64,000 bases of DNA from Hymenobacter lapidiphilus (GCF_003417065.2 NZ_QVLT01000014.1:1-64000); one strand, 5' to 3'; positions 51,090 through 59,953 are shown, numbered from the stretch's first letter. Numbers and translations: made by a program. Notes: generated by a model from the sequence alone, not told the origin.

Positions 51090-51119
51090 GAAATATACCA
51101 GTTGCGGATTGGTATGCAA
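51090..51119 (-). promoter_or_regulatory. Promoter of the metallo-hydrolase gene
   Basis: On the minus strand TTG (51117-51119), 19 bases, then TATATTTC (51090-51097), one mismatch from TAnnTTTG. The start codon at 51033 is 56 bases further on. The next palindrome begins just upstream. Confidence 0.6.
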
Positions 51120-51127
51120 AAACGCAG

Positions 51128-51213
51128 TAGGGTGCGGGGCTTGCCCCCGCCCGCCGTTGCACGATTCAGGCTGGCTTTGTCCGACGGCGGGCGGGGGCAA
51201 ACCCCGCACCCTA
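51128..51213. repeat. GC-rich palindromic element (TAGGGTGCGGGGCTTGCCCC)
   Basis: The left arm TAGGGTGCGGGGCTTGCCCC with CGCCCGCCGT pairs almost perfectly with the right arm ACGGCGGGCGGGGGCAAACC and CCGCACCCTA, around a 25-base loop. It is not related to the other families. It sits between two co-directional genes. Confidence 0.8.
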
Positions 51214-51260
51214 TTGCCTGACTCAATCCCGAGTAGTAGATTTCTTCAGCCGAAACCAGC

Positions 51261-51818
51261 CTAATAGCCCCAGGGCGAGCCGTAATAGCCGCCCGGCTGG
51301 GTTGTGGCCCCGTTGCTCACCCGCACCCCGCCCGACACCGAAAAATTCTCGGTGAAGTGGTAGTCGGCCCGCAGGTTCACGCCCTGGCCCAGGTTGCCGC
51401 CGAAGCCCGCGTAAGGATTCACGCCAAACTGGCCGGCCGGCGTCAGGTCTTTCCAGGCCGAGCCGGTAAGCAGCAGCCGCGGCGAAAGCGCATATTGCCC
51501 GCCGCCCTGGATAAGGTAGTGGTTGGTACCCGGCAGCAGGGGCCGGGCGCCATCGGCGACGGGCGGCGCGAAGGCCGTGCCCGGCGTGGTGCGCAGGTAA
51601 GTCAGGCCCCCGAACACCGAAAACCGCTTGCTCAGCGGCAGCGAAACCGTGGGGCTCAGGTAGGTAGCCGAGCCGTAGCGGCCGGCAAACGTGGCGCCGG
51701 CCTGCAGGCTGTACGAGGGCCGCAGCCCCGGCTTGGGGGCGGCAGGGGCGGTGTCCTGGGCCTGGGCGGCGAAGGACAGCAGCAAAGCAGCGGGCAGCAT
51801 ATAAACGAATCGGGACAT
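51261..51818 (-). CDS. Outer membrane beta-barrel protein, 185 aa
   Basis: A signal peptide ends FAAQAQ (about 21) from the start at 51818. The mature part alternates amphipathic strands rich in Gly, Tyr and Ser: SYSLQAGATFAGRYGSATYL, KRFSVFGGLTYLRTTPG, LLLTGSAWKDLTP, NLRADYHFTENFSVSGGVRV. It looks like a small outer-membrane barrel with about eight strands. TATCTTTC lies 4 bases before the ATG. The specific role is unknown. Confidence 0.72.
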   Translation of the reverse strand: MSRFVYMLPAALLLSFAAQAQDTAPAAPKPGLRPSYSLQAGATFAGRYGSATYLSPTVSLPLSKRFSVFGGLTYLRTTPGTAFAPPVADGARPLLPGTNHYLIQGGGQYALSPRLLLTGSAWKDLTPAGQFGVNPYAGFGGNLGQGVNLRADYHFTENFSVSGGVRVSNGATTQPGGYYGSPWGY

Positions 51819-51970
51819 GGCGAAAGATACGAAACCGCGTAGTAGGGCGGGGCCGCGCTGGGCCCCCGTGTTAAAGACCACGCCGCCCGAATTGGTTGCA
51901 TCGGTGGAGTAGCGGCTCGCCTATTCGTCGGCGCAAAGCCGTTTCTTTACGCCCTATCCGCCCGCATTTT

Positions 51971-52633
51971 ATGTCCGACGACGAATTCCTGCCCTACCAG
52001 CGCTTCCCCAACGCCACGGTGGCCCAACCGCTGCTGGAGCTGCTGTACGCCCACGACATCGAGGCCCAAACCCGCTTCGACCAGCCTTCCTTCGATATTT
52101 CGTTCGCCTTCAACGAAACCAACCGCTATTTCCAAGTGCTGCTGCGCCCCGCCGACTTCGCCCGCGCCCAAGCCCTGGAGCAGCAGGCCGCCGAGGCACT
52201 CACGGCCGATCTGCCGGCCGACTATTACCTGTTCGCCTTCTCCAGCGCCGAACTCCACGACATCATGCTGCGGCCCGATGAGTGGAATCTGCTCGATGTG
52301 GCCCTGGCCCGGCGGCTGCTGGCCGAGCGGGGCGAGGCCCTGAGCCCGGCCCGGCTGGAGGAATTGCGCCAGCAGCGCCTCGACGACCTGGCCCGCCCCG
52401 AGTCCCGCCAGACCCGCGGAGTGCTGGCCGGCTACGCCCTGGCGCTGCTGGGCGGGTTTTTCGGCCTGCTTATCGGCTGGCACCTGTACTCGCACGGCCG
52501 CCAGCTACCCGACGGCCGGCGCGTGCCCACCTTCCGGCCCGCCGACCGCGCCCACGGCCTCCGGATTGTGGTGCTGAGCAGCCTGTGTATGCTGGGGCTA
52601 CTGGTCTGGTTTTTCTGCCGGGAACTGCTGTAG
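51971..52633 (+). CDS. Hypothetical membrane protein with soluble N-terminal domain, 220 aa
   Basis: Residues 1-85 look like a small alpha/beta domain (PNATVAQPLLELLYAHDIEA, YFQVLLRPADFARAQALEQQ), which recalls the DUF2007-type signal-transducing proteins. A helical middle (LARRLLAERGEALSPARLEEL) leads to two membrane helices (GVLAGYALALLGGFFGLLIG and LRIVVLSSLCMLGLLVWFFC). I cannot name the family with confidence. It is transcribed alone. Confidence 0.65.
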   Translation: MSDDEFLPYQRFPNATVAQPLLELLYAHDIEAQTRFDQPSFDISFAFNETNRYFQVLLRPADFARAQALEQQAAEALTADLPADYYLFAFSSAELHDIMLRPDEWNLLDVALARRLLAERGEALSPARLEELRQQRLDDLARPESRQTRGVLAGYALALLGGFFGLLIGWHLYSHGRQLPDGRRVPTFRPADRAHGLRIVVLSSLCMLGLLVWFFCRELL

Positions 52634-52680
52634 CGCAACCAGCGCAGCAGTTCCCGGCAGAAAAGCTGTTTAGAGAGTTG

Positions 52681-52810
52681 CCAATAGCCAAAAGACCGTC
52701 ATGCTGAGCGCAGCCGAAGCATCTCTACCGCTTCGTTGAAATGCCATTAATTGGTCAGAGGTTGAGATGCTTCGGCTCCGCTCAGCATGACGGTCTTTTG
52801 GCTTTCCAAT
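52681..52810. repeat. Palindromic element, GTCATGCTGAGC family
   Basis: CCAATAGCCAAAAGACCGTC opens and GACGGTCTTTTGGC closes it; the inner arms GTCATGCTGAGCGCAGCCGA and TCGGCTCCGCTCAGCATGAC pair well, with GAAGCATCTC against GAGATGCTTC. It belongs with 32231-32356 and 61836-62009. Confidence 0.83.
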
Positions 52811-52844
52811 CAACTATACTGTCGCCTTAGCAGCGGCCCAAAAG

Positions 52845-52874
52845 AAGCCCCGCCGGCACACGCCAGCGGGGCTT
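52845..52874 (-). terminator. Intrinsic terminator of the M61 peptidase gene
   Basis: AAGCCCCGC and GCGGGGCTT pair around a 12-base loop. On the minus strand it is followed by CTTTTG. It lies 27 bp after the peptidase stop codon. Confidence 0.7.
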
Positions 52875-52901
52875 TTCTGTTGAAAAAGCCAGTAGTAAGA
52901 G

Positions 52902-54755
52902 CTACCGCACCTTGCTTCCCAGCCAGGCGGCCCGAAACTTTTTCTGGGCCTTGCTGATGGGGCGGCCGGCGGCCTCGTAGGTCACCACCTCCAGAGCGGG
53001 TTCTTCGGTGAGCGTTACGGGCACCGTTTGCAGGCCGGTGCGGGTGCGTACCTCCAGCTGCACCACGTCGCCGGGCCGGTGGGTACCCAGCAGCTCCTCG
53101 AACGCCTTGGCGCCCACCAGACGCTGGCCGTCGAAGCGCAGTACCACGTCTTCGCGGTCGAGGCCGGCCAGGTACAGCGGCGAGCCGATGGTGGTGGTGC
53201 CCAGCGTGGCGGTGCTGTCGGCGGCGTTAAAGCTCAGGCGGGAGGCCAGGCTGGCCTTGTTGGGCCGGGCCGGGCGTACCAGCAGGCCGGCCGGGGCCAG
53301 CAGGGCGGGGTAGTCGGGCCGCTGGTGGCCGTAGATGTGCTGGCGGAAAAACTGCCCGGCAAAGGCCGTGTCGCGGGCCACTTCGCCCAGCACGCGCTGC
53401 AGGTCGGGCGTGGTGTAGGGGCGGGTGGGCGTGTAGTTCTGCTGCTGACTACCAAACTGCTGCCACAGGGCGCGCATGTAGGTGTCGAGGTCGGTTTTGA
53501 ACCGGGCGCGCAGCTCCAGGTCGAGGGCCAGGGCATTGGCCGCCCCAATGTAGTAGTAGCTCAGGTAGGTGTTCGCGCGGTTGTTGGGGTCGATGGCGGC
53601 CGCGGCATCCACGAACGGGGCCTGCTGGCTCATCTGCACCGGCGAGAAGCGAGCCGCGCCGGGCGACAGCATCATAGCGTTTACTATTCCCGTAAGCGCT
53701 TCCTGGCAGTATTCGGTATCGGTAGGGTAGATGCCGGCGCGGCGCAACACCAGCTCGCCGTAGTACTGCGTGAAGCCCTCGGCAAACCAAAGGTTGCTGC
53801 TTATGTTGGCCTGGGTGAAATTGAACGGCTCCAGGTCCTGGGGCCGCAGCCGCTCTACGTTCCAGGCGTGGAAAAACTCGTGCGCCACCGTGCCCAGGTT
53901 ATCGATGGCGCCGGGGCCGCGCAGGGGGCGGCGGCTGGTGAGGGAGGTGGAGTTGCGGTGCTCCATGCCGTCGGAGCTGGTTTGGGGCAGGTAGTTGGCA
54001 ATGAAGGTGTAGCGGCCGAAATCGAAGGTCGGCATCCCGCCAAACACCGCAGCCGACTCGCGCACGATTTTCTGGGTCTGGGCTGCGTAGGTGTCCAGCT
54101 CGGCGGGCGTACCGTCGTGCAGCACTTTCAGCTCTATAGTGCGGCCGCCTTCCTGCCAAGTGCGCACCTGCTGCTCACCTAATGAAGTCGGCGAGTCCAT
54201 GAGGTATTGCAGGTTGGGGGCGGTGAAGGTGGTGCCGGCCGCATCAGGCTGCAGCTGGGTGGCCACCGTCCAGGCGGCGGGCAGACCCGCGAACTGCACC
54301 TGCGCCGGCCGCTGCTCCAGGCCCTGGGCGTAGGCCAGTGTGGCCGGAATGTTCAGGTGGGCATGGCGGGCATCAATGCCCGCGTAGGTGCCGTCGGTCC
54401 GGTCGCCGAACAGGGTGTAGGTGAACGTAACGGTGCCGTCGTGGCCGGCTACGTCCCAGCCCGAGGGGTCGGGTCGGGTGATGGTGAGGGCGCGGCCGCG
54501 CGAGTCGGTGGCGGCCACATCGTACACGTTTTTAGCGAATTCGTGGAGGGCGTAGCGGCCGGGCGACGAGCGGGCCATGCGCACCTGAAGCGGCCCGGCC
54601 GGCACCTCACGGAACGTAACCGTTACGCGGGCTTCGTGGTGGACGGCGTTGGGGAAGGCCAGGTTATATTGCACCGGCGCCTGCGCCCGGGCGGGGCGCG
54701 CAAGGGCCAGCGGCAGGCTCAGCAGCAGCAGGGCCGCAGTTTTCCGCATCAGCAT
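52902..54755 (-). CDS. M61 family zinc aminopeptidase with PDZ domain
   Basis: The 617-aa protein has a signal peptide ending ARPARAQ (about 25). After an N-terminal beta domain, the thermolysin-like core holds HEFFHAWNVERLRP (His292, Glu293, His296) and a downstream Glu in WFAEGFTQYYGELV; DNLGTVAHEFFH precedes it as usual. A PDZ domain lies at about 500-595 (ATLGTTTIGSPLYLAGLDRE, VVLRFDGQRL). The family cleaves N-terminal Gly or Ala from peptides. The site should be the periplasm. Start may be Met1 or Met3. Confidence 0.93.
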   Translation of the reverse strand: MLMRKTAALLLLSLPLALARPARAQAPVQYNLAFPNAVHHEARVTVTFREVPAGPLQVRMARSSPGRYALHEFAKNVYDVAATDSRGRALTITRPDPSGWDVAGHDGTVTFTYTLFGDRTDGTYAGIDARHAHLNIPATLAYAQGLEQRPAQVQFAGLPAAWTVATQLQPDAAGTTFTAPNLQYLMDSPTSLGEQQVRTWQEGGRTIELKVLHDGTPAELDTYAAQTQKIVRESAAVFGGMPTFDFGRYTFIANYLPQTSSDGMEHRNSTSLTSRRPLRGPGAIDNLGTVAHEFFHAWNVERLRPQDLEPFNFTQANISSNLWFAEGFTQYYGELVLRRAGIYPTDTEYCQEALTGIVNAMMLSPGAARFSPVQMSQQAPFVDAAAAIDPNNRANTYLSYYYIGAANALALDLELRARFKTDLDTYMRALWQQFGSQQQNYTPTRPYTTPDLQRVLGEVARDTAFAGQFFRQHIYGHQRPDYPALLAPAGLLVRPARPNKASLASRLSFNAADSTATLGTTTIGSPLYLAGLDREDVVLRFDGQRLVGAKAFEELLGTHRPGDVVQLEVRTRTGLQTVPVTLTEEPALEVVTYEAAGRPISKAQKKFRAAWLGSKVR

Positions 54756-54883
54756 AAGGGAGTAGCAGTAAGAATGGAACTGCTAACCTAAGCAATTTGC
54801 GCAGGTAGGAGGCTACAGAAGCGGAAAACACTCCCCGGCCAGCCGGTTGAATTTCGGGCTTCTCAATCGTGTAAGTCCTGCCC

Positions 54884-55555
54884 CTACTGCGGCTGGCTTA
54901 ACTGCTCCCGCCACACGCTGGCCTCTACCATCCCGCCAAAAAACTGCCCGGCCGGGGTGGGCCGCAGCCCCAGCCGTGCCAGCTCCGCCTCTATCGGGGG
55001 GCGCTGCCGGGCGCTGATGCCGGTGGTCAGGCCGAAAAAGCCGTACATCAGTTGCAGCAGCAGCCGGTGCCACCAGCGGCGCGGCGGCCCGAAATCGGCC
55101 AGCAGCCACGCGCCGCCGGGTACCCGCGCCGCGCCCAGCCCCGCCACCAGCTGCCGCAGCCGCTCGGGCTCGAACAGGTCGAGCAGGAAAAATGTAACCA
55201 GCACGTCAAACTGCTCGGCCGACTCCAGTGCCGGCTCGGTTCCCAGCCGAAACTCCACCTGGCCCGCCGCCTGGGGCCAGTGTTGCGTCAGCCAGACTTG
55301 GCTGCGCGCCAGCATCCGGGGCGAGGCCTCCAGGTACACGATGTGGGCGTGCGGGCAGCGGTGCAGCACCTCGCCCAGCACCCAGCCCGAGCCCCCGCCC
55401 ACCACGAGTACCCGCGGCTGGCCGGCCAATGACAGCCCCGCCGCCAGCGCCGCCTGCTGGGCGCGTTGCAGGGCCCGCCCATACACGAGCCGGGCCAGCG
55501 GATCGTAGAAGGCCGTCACGTAATCGAAACCGGAATCGGGCAGGGAAGCGGCCAT
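54884..55555 (-). CDS. SAM-dependent methyltransferase, class I
   Basis: The 223-aa enzyme has the SAM-binding motif I PRVLVVGGGSGWVLGEVL (about 48-65), an acidic end to strand 2 (IVYLEASPRML) and a motif IV-like FDVLVTFFLLDLF. The C-terminal LRPTPAGQFFGGMVEASVWR completes the fold. The YDPLARLVYGRAL start resembles ubiquinone/menaquinone or lipid methyltransferases, but the substrate is not known. It is divergent from the PAP2 gene at 55640. Confidence 0.88.
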   Translation of the reverse strand: MAASLPDSGFDYVTAFYDPLARLVYGRALQRAQQAALAAGLSLAGQPRVLVVGGGSGWVLGEVLHRCPHAHIVYLEASPRMLARSQVWLTQHWPQAAGQVEFRLGTEPALESAEQFDVLVTFFLLDLFEPERLRQLVAGLGAARVPGGAWLLADFGPPRRWWHRLLLQLMYGFFGLTTGISARQRPPIEAELARLGLRPTPAGQFFGGMVEASVWREQLSQPQ

Positions 55556-55639
55556 GAGCAGGGGCGAGGCCGACGTAGAAAAGCAGCCGGCGGCGGGGCC
55601 AAGCTACGGCCCGGTGCCCGCTTTTCCGCGCCGCGCCGT

Positions 55640-56365
55640 ATGTTTAAGGCTATGACCCAACACCTGCGCCGGCTGCTGGCCGGCTTTACGCTGTTTCTGA
55701 CCGAGTTTGCCGTTACGCTGGCGCTGGGTACTGCCGGGGTGGTGGCCTTTCTGGCCCTGAGCCGGGAAGTGTTCGACCAGGACGCGGCTACCTTCGACGC
55801 GGCGGCATTCCAGTGGACGCAGGCGCTGCTGGGGGCGCAGCGGCAGCACTGGGTAGAGGCCGTTACGTTTCTGGCCTCGCGCAACTTTATAACAGTGGTT
55901 GGGCTGGGGCTGGTGGGCTGGCTGCTGGTGCGGCGGCGGCACTGGTATTCGCTGCTGGTGCCGGTTGTGGCGCTGGGCTCCATTACACTTAATATGATGC
56001 TCAAGCAGCTGTACAACCGGCCCCGACCATTGCTGCCACTTACTTCGGCTTCGGGCCTGAGCTTCCCGAGCGGCCACGCCATGATTTCGGCTTCCTTCTA
56101 CGGTCTGCTCATCTACTTTGCCTGGACCCGGCTTCGGCGGCGGCCGGCCCTGCGCTACACGTTGGTAGCGGTGCTTTCCGTTCTGATAGTGCTTATTGGC
56201 CTGACGCGGGTATACCTGCGGGTGCACTACGCCACCGATGTGCTGGCCGGCATTACGGCGGGCCTTGCCTGGCTGATAATTTCTATTCCGCTGTTGCAGC
56301 AGCTGGAAAAACGGGTGAGAAAACGATTTCGTAAAGACCCGCAATTGGCTGAAAAACAGCCTTAA
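55640..56365 (+). CDS. PAP2 family phosphatase, copy 1
   Basis: The 241-aa integral protein (237 if started at 55652) has six membrane helices. The acid-phosphatase motifs are all there: KQLYNRPRP (motif 1), LSFPSGHAMISASF (motif 2) and RVYLRVHYATDVLAGI (motif 3). It dephosphorylates lipid phosphates such as phosphatidate or undecaprenyl diphosphate on the periplasmic side. The basic C-terminal tail ends RKDPQLAEKQP. A related gene follows after the tRNA. Confidence 0.93.
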   Translation: MFKAMTQHLRRLLAGFTLFLTEFAVTLALGTAGVVAFLALSREVFDQDAATFDAAAFQWTQALLGAQRQHWVEAVTFLASRNFITVVGLGLVGWLLVRRRHWYSLLVPVVALGSITLNMMLKQLYNRPRPLLPLTSASGLSFPSGHAMISASFYGLLIYFAWTRLRRRPALRYTLVAVLSVLIVLIGLTRVYLRVHYATDVLAGITAGLAWLIISIPLLQQLEKRVRKRFRKDPQLAEKQP

Positions 56366-56420
56366 TAGCACGGAAACGAAATTTTTACAGATGTTTTTTC
56401 GGCTTTTTTTAGGCCGATAC

Positions 56421-56452
56421 TTGCAGCACGCCTCAAAAACCCGCTATCTTTG
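56421..56452 (+). promoter_or_regulatory. Consensus promoter of the tRNA-Leu gene
   Basis: TTG (56421-56423), 21 bases, then TATCTTTG (56445-56452): an exact match to the Bacteroidota housekeeping promoter. The tRNA begins 44 bases downstream. Confidence 0.88.
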
Positions 56453-56496
56453 CAGCATCAAAAGGCTCTCCCCGGAAGTCCGGCTGATAAAATGCT

Positions 56497-56578
56497 GCGC
56501 TTGTGGCGAAATTGGTAGACGCGCTGTCTTCAGGCGGCAGTTCCGCAAGGTGTGGGAGTTCGAGTCTCCCCGAGCGCA
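56497..56578 (+). tRNA. tRNA-Leu (anticodon CAG)
   Basis: The acceptor arms GCGCTTG and CGAGCGC pair, with discriminator A at 56578. The D arm GGCGAAATTGGTAGACGC is typical of tRNA-Leu. The anticodon stem CTGTC/GGCAG holds loop TTCAGGC with anticodon CAG. The long variable arm and the T arm GGGAGTTCGAGTCTCCC are present. CCA is not encoded after the discriminator. Confidence 0.95.
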
Positions 56579-56588
56579 CAGAGTACAA

Positions 56589-56623
56589 AGAGCCGGTTCA
56601 GCAATGGACCGGCTCTTTTTTTT
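56589..56623 (+). terminator. Intrinsic terminator of tRNA-Leu
   Basis: AGAGCCGGT and ACCGGCTCT enclose a 10-base loop and are followed by seven T. It begins 11 bases after the tRNA. Confidence 0.93.
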
Positions 56624-56628
56624 GACCG

Positions 56629-56755
56629 CGGATTTCACGGATTTCGTAGACGATTCCGTATCCTGCGTCGTCCGAAGACCTATTTGCCTACTGTGCGTTA
56701 TCATCGGCAGATGATTTTTGGGCAACGGCAGGCACAGAGCCGTCTACAAAATCCG
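56629..56755. repeat. Palindromic element, GCGGATTTCACGGATT type
   Basis: GCGGATTTCACGGATT with GTAGACG on the left answers CGTCTAC and AAAATCCGTGAAATCCGC on the right, about 80 bases apart. The word lies between the tRNA terminator and the second PAP2 gene; the right end comes close to that gene's GTG start. Confidence 0.75.
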
Positions 56756-56783
56756 TGAAATCCGCTAAAACCCGCGCCAATCC

Positions 56784-57470
56784 GTGATCAGAAGAGCAAG
56801 GGCCCGGTTGGTGGCTAGCCTGAGTTTATTGACGGCAGAGGTGGTGCTGATGGGCGGCGTGTTCGTGGCCTCAGCGTTGCTGTTCTTCTATCTCACGCGG
56901 GTGGTGTTCGCGGCCAGTTCAGTGCAGTTCGATACCTGGGCCTTTGTGCGGCTGGATGCGGTACGGGCGGCGTGGCCGCTGCTGACGCCGGTGGTGCAGG
57001 CGCTTACGTTCTTCGCTTCGCTGCCGTGGCTGGTGGCAGCGGGTGTTGGGCTGCCGCTGCTGCTGCGCCGCTGGGGCCACCGCCACGAAGCCGCCGAGGT
57101 TTTTGGAGCCGTAGCAGGGGCGGCGCTGCTCAACCAGCTGCTGAAAACCTATTTTCACCGCCTGCGTCCCGATTCGGCCCTTATCGTCCAGGGTGGTTTG
57201 AGCTTCCCCAGCGGCCACGCCATGATCGGGCTGGCCCTTTATGGCTGTCTGGCCTGGATTCTGTGGCGCCACCGCCGCCACCCGGTCTGGGGGCTGCTAC
57301 TGCTGCTCTTCGCCCTGCTCATCGGTATCACCCGCATTTACCTGCACGTGCACTACGCCACCGACGTGGTAGCCGGTTTCGCTGGTGCCCTGCTCTGGCT
57401 GATTTTGCTGCGGGGGATATTTCGATTTAAAAGCAGAGGGGAGAAGCGAGAGGGTAGTAGGGAGAAGTAA
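56784..57470 (+). CDS. PAP2 family phosphatase, copy 2
   Basis: The 228-aa integral protein has six helices and the PAP2 motifs KTYFHRLRPDS (motif 1), LSFPSGHAMIGLALY (motif 2) and RIYLHVHYATDVVAGF (motif 3). It is a paralogue of the gene at 55640-56365, from which it is separated by tRNA-Leu. The start is a GTG at 56784 just after a palindrome; no ATG gives a full first helix. The last residues (KSRGEKREGSREK) are read from the purine-rich flank of the next palindrome, so the tail may be a repeat-derived extension. Confidence 0.9.
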   Translation: MIRRARARLVASLSLLTAEVVLMGGVFVASALLFFYLTRVVFAASSVQFDTWAFVRLDAVRAAWPLLTPVVQALTFFASLPWLVAAGVGLPLLLRRWGHRHEAAEVFGAVAGAALLNQLLKTYFHRLRPDSALIVQGGLSFPSGHAMIGLALYGCLAWILWRHRRHPVWGLLLLLFALLIGITRIYLHVHYATDVVAGFAGALLWLILLRGIFRFKSRGEKREGSREK

Positions 57471-57478
57471 GAGGGTAG

Positions 57479-57580
57479 AAAGGGAACGTCATTCTGAGCG
57501 AAGCCGAAGAATCTCTAACGCTGTCGTCAGCAACGAAGCGGTAGAGATTCTTCGGCTTCGCTCAGAATGACGTTCCCTTT
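57479..57580. repeat. Palindromic element, GAACGTCATTCTGAGCG type
   Basis: AAAGGGAACGTCATTCTGAG pairs with CTCAGAATGACGTTCCCTTT. The inner arm GAAGCCGAAGAATCTCTA is matched by TAGAGATTCTTCGGCTTC. The word AGAATCTCTA(C)CGC is shared with the element at 16800-16944. It separates the PAP2 and GAF genes. Confidence 0.85.
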
Positions 57581-57622
57581 CTCAGCTTGCCTCTCAGTAT
57601 TCACTGTTAACCTTTCTACCCT

Positions 57623-59953
57623 CTACGCCATTTTCACCTTCACGCGCAGGGCCAGCAGGCCTTTGGTGCCTTGCAGCTCTTCCAGCTCCAACTCCTCGAT
57701 TTCATTTTCGAGCAGGCCCCGATCCTGCAGGTAATCGAGGTACTCGAAGTACTCGTCGGCCTCGCGCTGCTGGCTGTACACCAGGGCCAGGTAGCCGGGC
57801 TGCGTGAGCCGCTCGCCGGTGCCCAGTACGGTGGCCTTGTCGATGCGTTTCTTAATGATTTCGTAGCGGATATTGTAGGCGCCGTCCACGTCGAACTGGC
57901 GCTCATCCTGTCGGAAGCGGATGCTCAGGGGCTGTCCGTGGATGAGGATGAGCTGGGTGGTTTCGAGCGGTAGCGGCAGCTGGTCGCGCATAGCGGCGGT
58001 GCGGCGCGTTATCTCCACCATCGTCAGTAACTGCCAAAGGCGCAGGTTTTTAAGGAATACCAGATCGAAGGGTTTGTCTTCAACCAGCGCGGCTCCCACG
58101 TAAATGTTATGCTCCACGCCATCGGTTTTGAAGCGCTGGAAGTAGTGCGGGAACATGGCCTGGGCCTTGGCGTCCTCCTCGTCGAGGTAGGCGGCAATGG
58201 CATCGTTGAGCAGCGTGGTGGTTTGCTCGAAAGCCTTGCGTCGCTTGTAGAGAATGCCTAGTTCGGGGTCAATCTGGGCCCAGTACTGGGCAATAATGGG
58301 CCGCAACTCGGGCGTATTCTGGCCCAGGTACTCAAACAGCGGCTCCATTTCGGTGCGGATCGAGTCGAAAATGCTTACTTCGTCGCCGCTGGCCATGCCC
58401 TGGCGCAGGCGGCGCAGGTTTTTGCCCACGTAAAACTTAAGCTCATCCAGAATAGGCAGCTGCTGAAAGTCGGAGGCCTTCTTGAGCACCTTGCCCGCCA
58501 GCGTGAGGTGTTCTATCAGGTCGCCTTGGATGGCCTCGTTGCGGGCCGCGCTGCTGCCCCGAATGTCGCAGGCACCATGCAGCGGGTACACATCATGAAA
58601 CACGATGTCCTCCATTTCAGCTTGGCGGTTGCCATCTTCCAGCTTCTGCAGCAGGTTCTGGGCCGCATCGGTAAAGCGCCATTCCATGGTAGGATGGATG
58701 GCCGTAAACTTCTCCTTCACAATGGCCTGCACGCGGGTCTGCAGGTCTTCGGCGTTGCGTTTCACGGCCACCGCGAACAGGGGCAGGAACTGATTTACGT
58801 ACTCCAGGCTGAACTCATTCAGCTCGCCCACCTTGGGCGAGGCCAGCTCCAGCAAACCCACCGTATCGTCGCCGTAGGGCAACAGCGCCAGAATGGCCGA
58901 GCGGATGCCCAGACTCAGAATCTGCTCGCGCAAATCTTCCGGAATATCGGCCTGCTCTACATTTTCGAGTACCAGCGGGCGGCGGTCGGCCCAGAGGCGG
59001 CCATAAATCTGGCGGAAGCCCGAGCCGGCATCGGGGTTATGGAGCTGCTTGGTAAGGAAGCTGTGGTTGATTTTGCGGCCAAAATCCACAAAGGCCCGCT
59101 TTTTTTCGTCGTAGGCCGCAATGCCCAACTGCAGAAAAGGCTTGCCAAACAGCACCCGCAGCTTTTCCTGAATTTGTTCGAGCCGATCGGACGCCTGCAG
59201 CACGTCGCGCTCCAGCAAATCGTACTTGAGCTCCGACAGCACCTCCTGCTCCGTTACGTCGACGAGGTGCAGAATATGGAAGCCCTCAATGACAAAGCTT
59301 TCGGGCGGCAGCTGCTCGCGCCACAGGTCGAGGCGGTGGGGGTTGCGGCTCAGAAAGTCCAGCTGCTCGTCGCTCAGTTCGGGCTTTTCGCCTACCACAT
59401 GCACATTAAGGAACGTGGAGTTGAAATCGACGCTGTAGTGGCGGTACAGGCCTACGCGGTAGTCGGGCACCGTGAACACGATGCTGCTCTGCAACGGCAG
59501 CTCCACGTCGTACACCTTCTCCAGAATCAGCTGGTAAGCCTTGCGGGTAAGCAGTTGCTCTTGCTGCTCGGGCGTGATATTGAGTGGCTGCTTGATGGTG
59601 CGCTGCGTGTTGAGCAACACTTCGGCGAAGCGGGGCGTGTGATAGAAGCTGCGGCCCTGAAAGGGTAGCACGGCCCCGCCCAGGTCGGTGTCGAAGGAGG
59701 CCGGCGGAAACACGGCCATCATCAGCGTCTCCACCAGGTCGCGGTGGCATTCGAGCTGTTCGAGGTCGGTAATGGGCCCGCGCACCCAGTCGGCGGCGGC
59801 GGCAACCTGGACCCCCACGGCCCGCGAAAACAGGGCAATGCCTTCGTTGGCCGACTCTTCGCCGGCTTTCCAGTAGGCAATCAGCGGCTCCAGACTCAGC
59901 GTGGTCTGAAACGGAAATGCGGTAATGGCGGCGGTAGCGGATTCGGGGAGCAT
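57623..59953 (-). CDS. Large GAF-domain protein of unknown function, 776 aa
   Basis: A soluble, acidic protein with no signal peptide. A GAF domain is likely at about residues 260-400 (QASDRLEQIQEKLRVLFGKP, YGRLWADRRPLVLENVEQAD, YGDDTVGLLELASPKVGELN). The N-terminal 200 residues and C-terminal 350 residues are mostly helical and not matched to a named fold. The end carries an ELELEEL stretch. Similar stand-alone GAF proteins are found in Bacteroidota without assigned function. There is no kinase, cyclase or DNA-binding output domain. The gene is transcribed alone. Confidence 0.75.
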   Translation of the reverse strand: MLPESATAAITAFPFQTTLSLEPLIAYWKAGEESANEGIALFSRAVGVQVAAAADWVRGPITDLEQLECHRDLVETLMMAVFPPASFDTDLGGAVLPFQGRSFYHTPRFAEVLLNTQRTIKQPLNITPEQQEQLLTRKAYQLILEKVYDVELPLQSSIVFTVPDYRVGLYRHYSVDFNSTFLNVHVVGEKPELSDEQLDFLSRNPHRLDLWREQLPPESFVIEGFHILHLVDVTEQEVLSELKYDLLERDVLQASDRLEQIQEKLRVLFGKPFLQLGIAAYDEKKRAFVDFGRKINHSFLTKQLHNPDAGSGFRQIYGRLWADRRPLVLENVEQADIPEDLREQILSLGIRSAILALLPYGDDTVGLLELASPKVGELNEFSLEYVNQFLPLFAVAVKRNAEDLQTRVQAIVKEKFTAIHPTMEWRFTDAAQNLLQKLEDGNRQAEMEDIVFHDVYPLHGACDIRGSSAARNEAIQGDLIEHLTLAGKVLKKASDFQQLPILDELKFYVGKNLRRLRQGMASGDEVSIFDSIRTEMEPLFEYLGQNTPELRPIIAQYWAQIDPELGILYKRRKAFEQTTTLLNDAIAAYLDEEDAKAQAMFPHYFQRFKTDGVEHNIYVGAALVEDKPFDLVFLKNLRLWQLLTMVEITRRTAAMRDQLPLPLETTQLILIHGQPLSIRFRQDERQFDVDGAYNIRYEIIKKRIDKATVLGTGERLTQPGYLALVYSQQREADEYFEYLDYLQDRGLLENEIEELELEELQGTKGLLALRVKVKMA

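Noticed and set aside
53028..54182. A 384-codon open frame antisense to the M61 peptidase
   Set aside because: The M61 motifs are complete on the minus strand and the antisense text has no recognisable fold.
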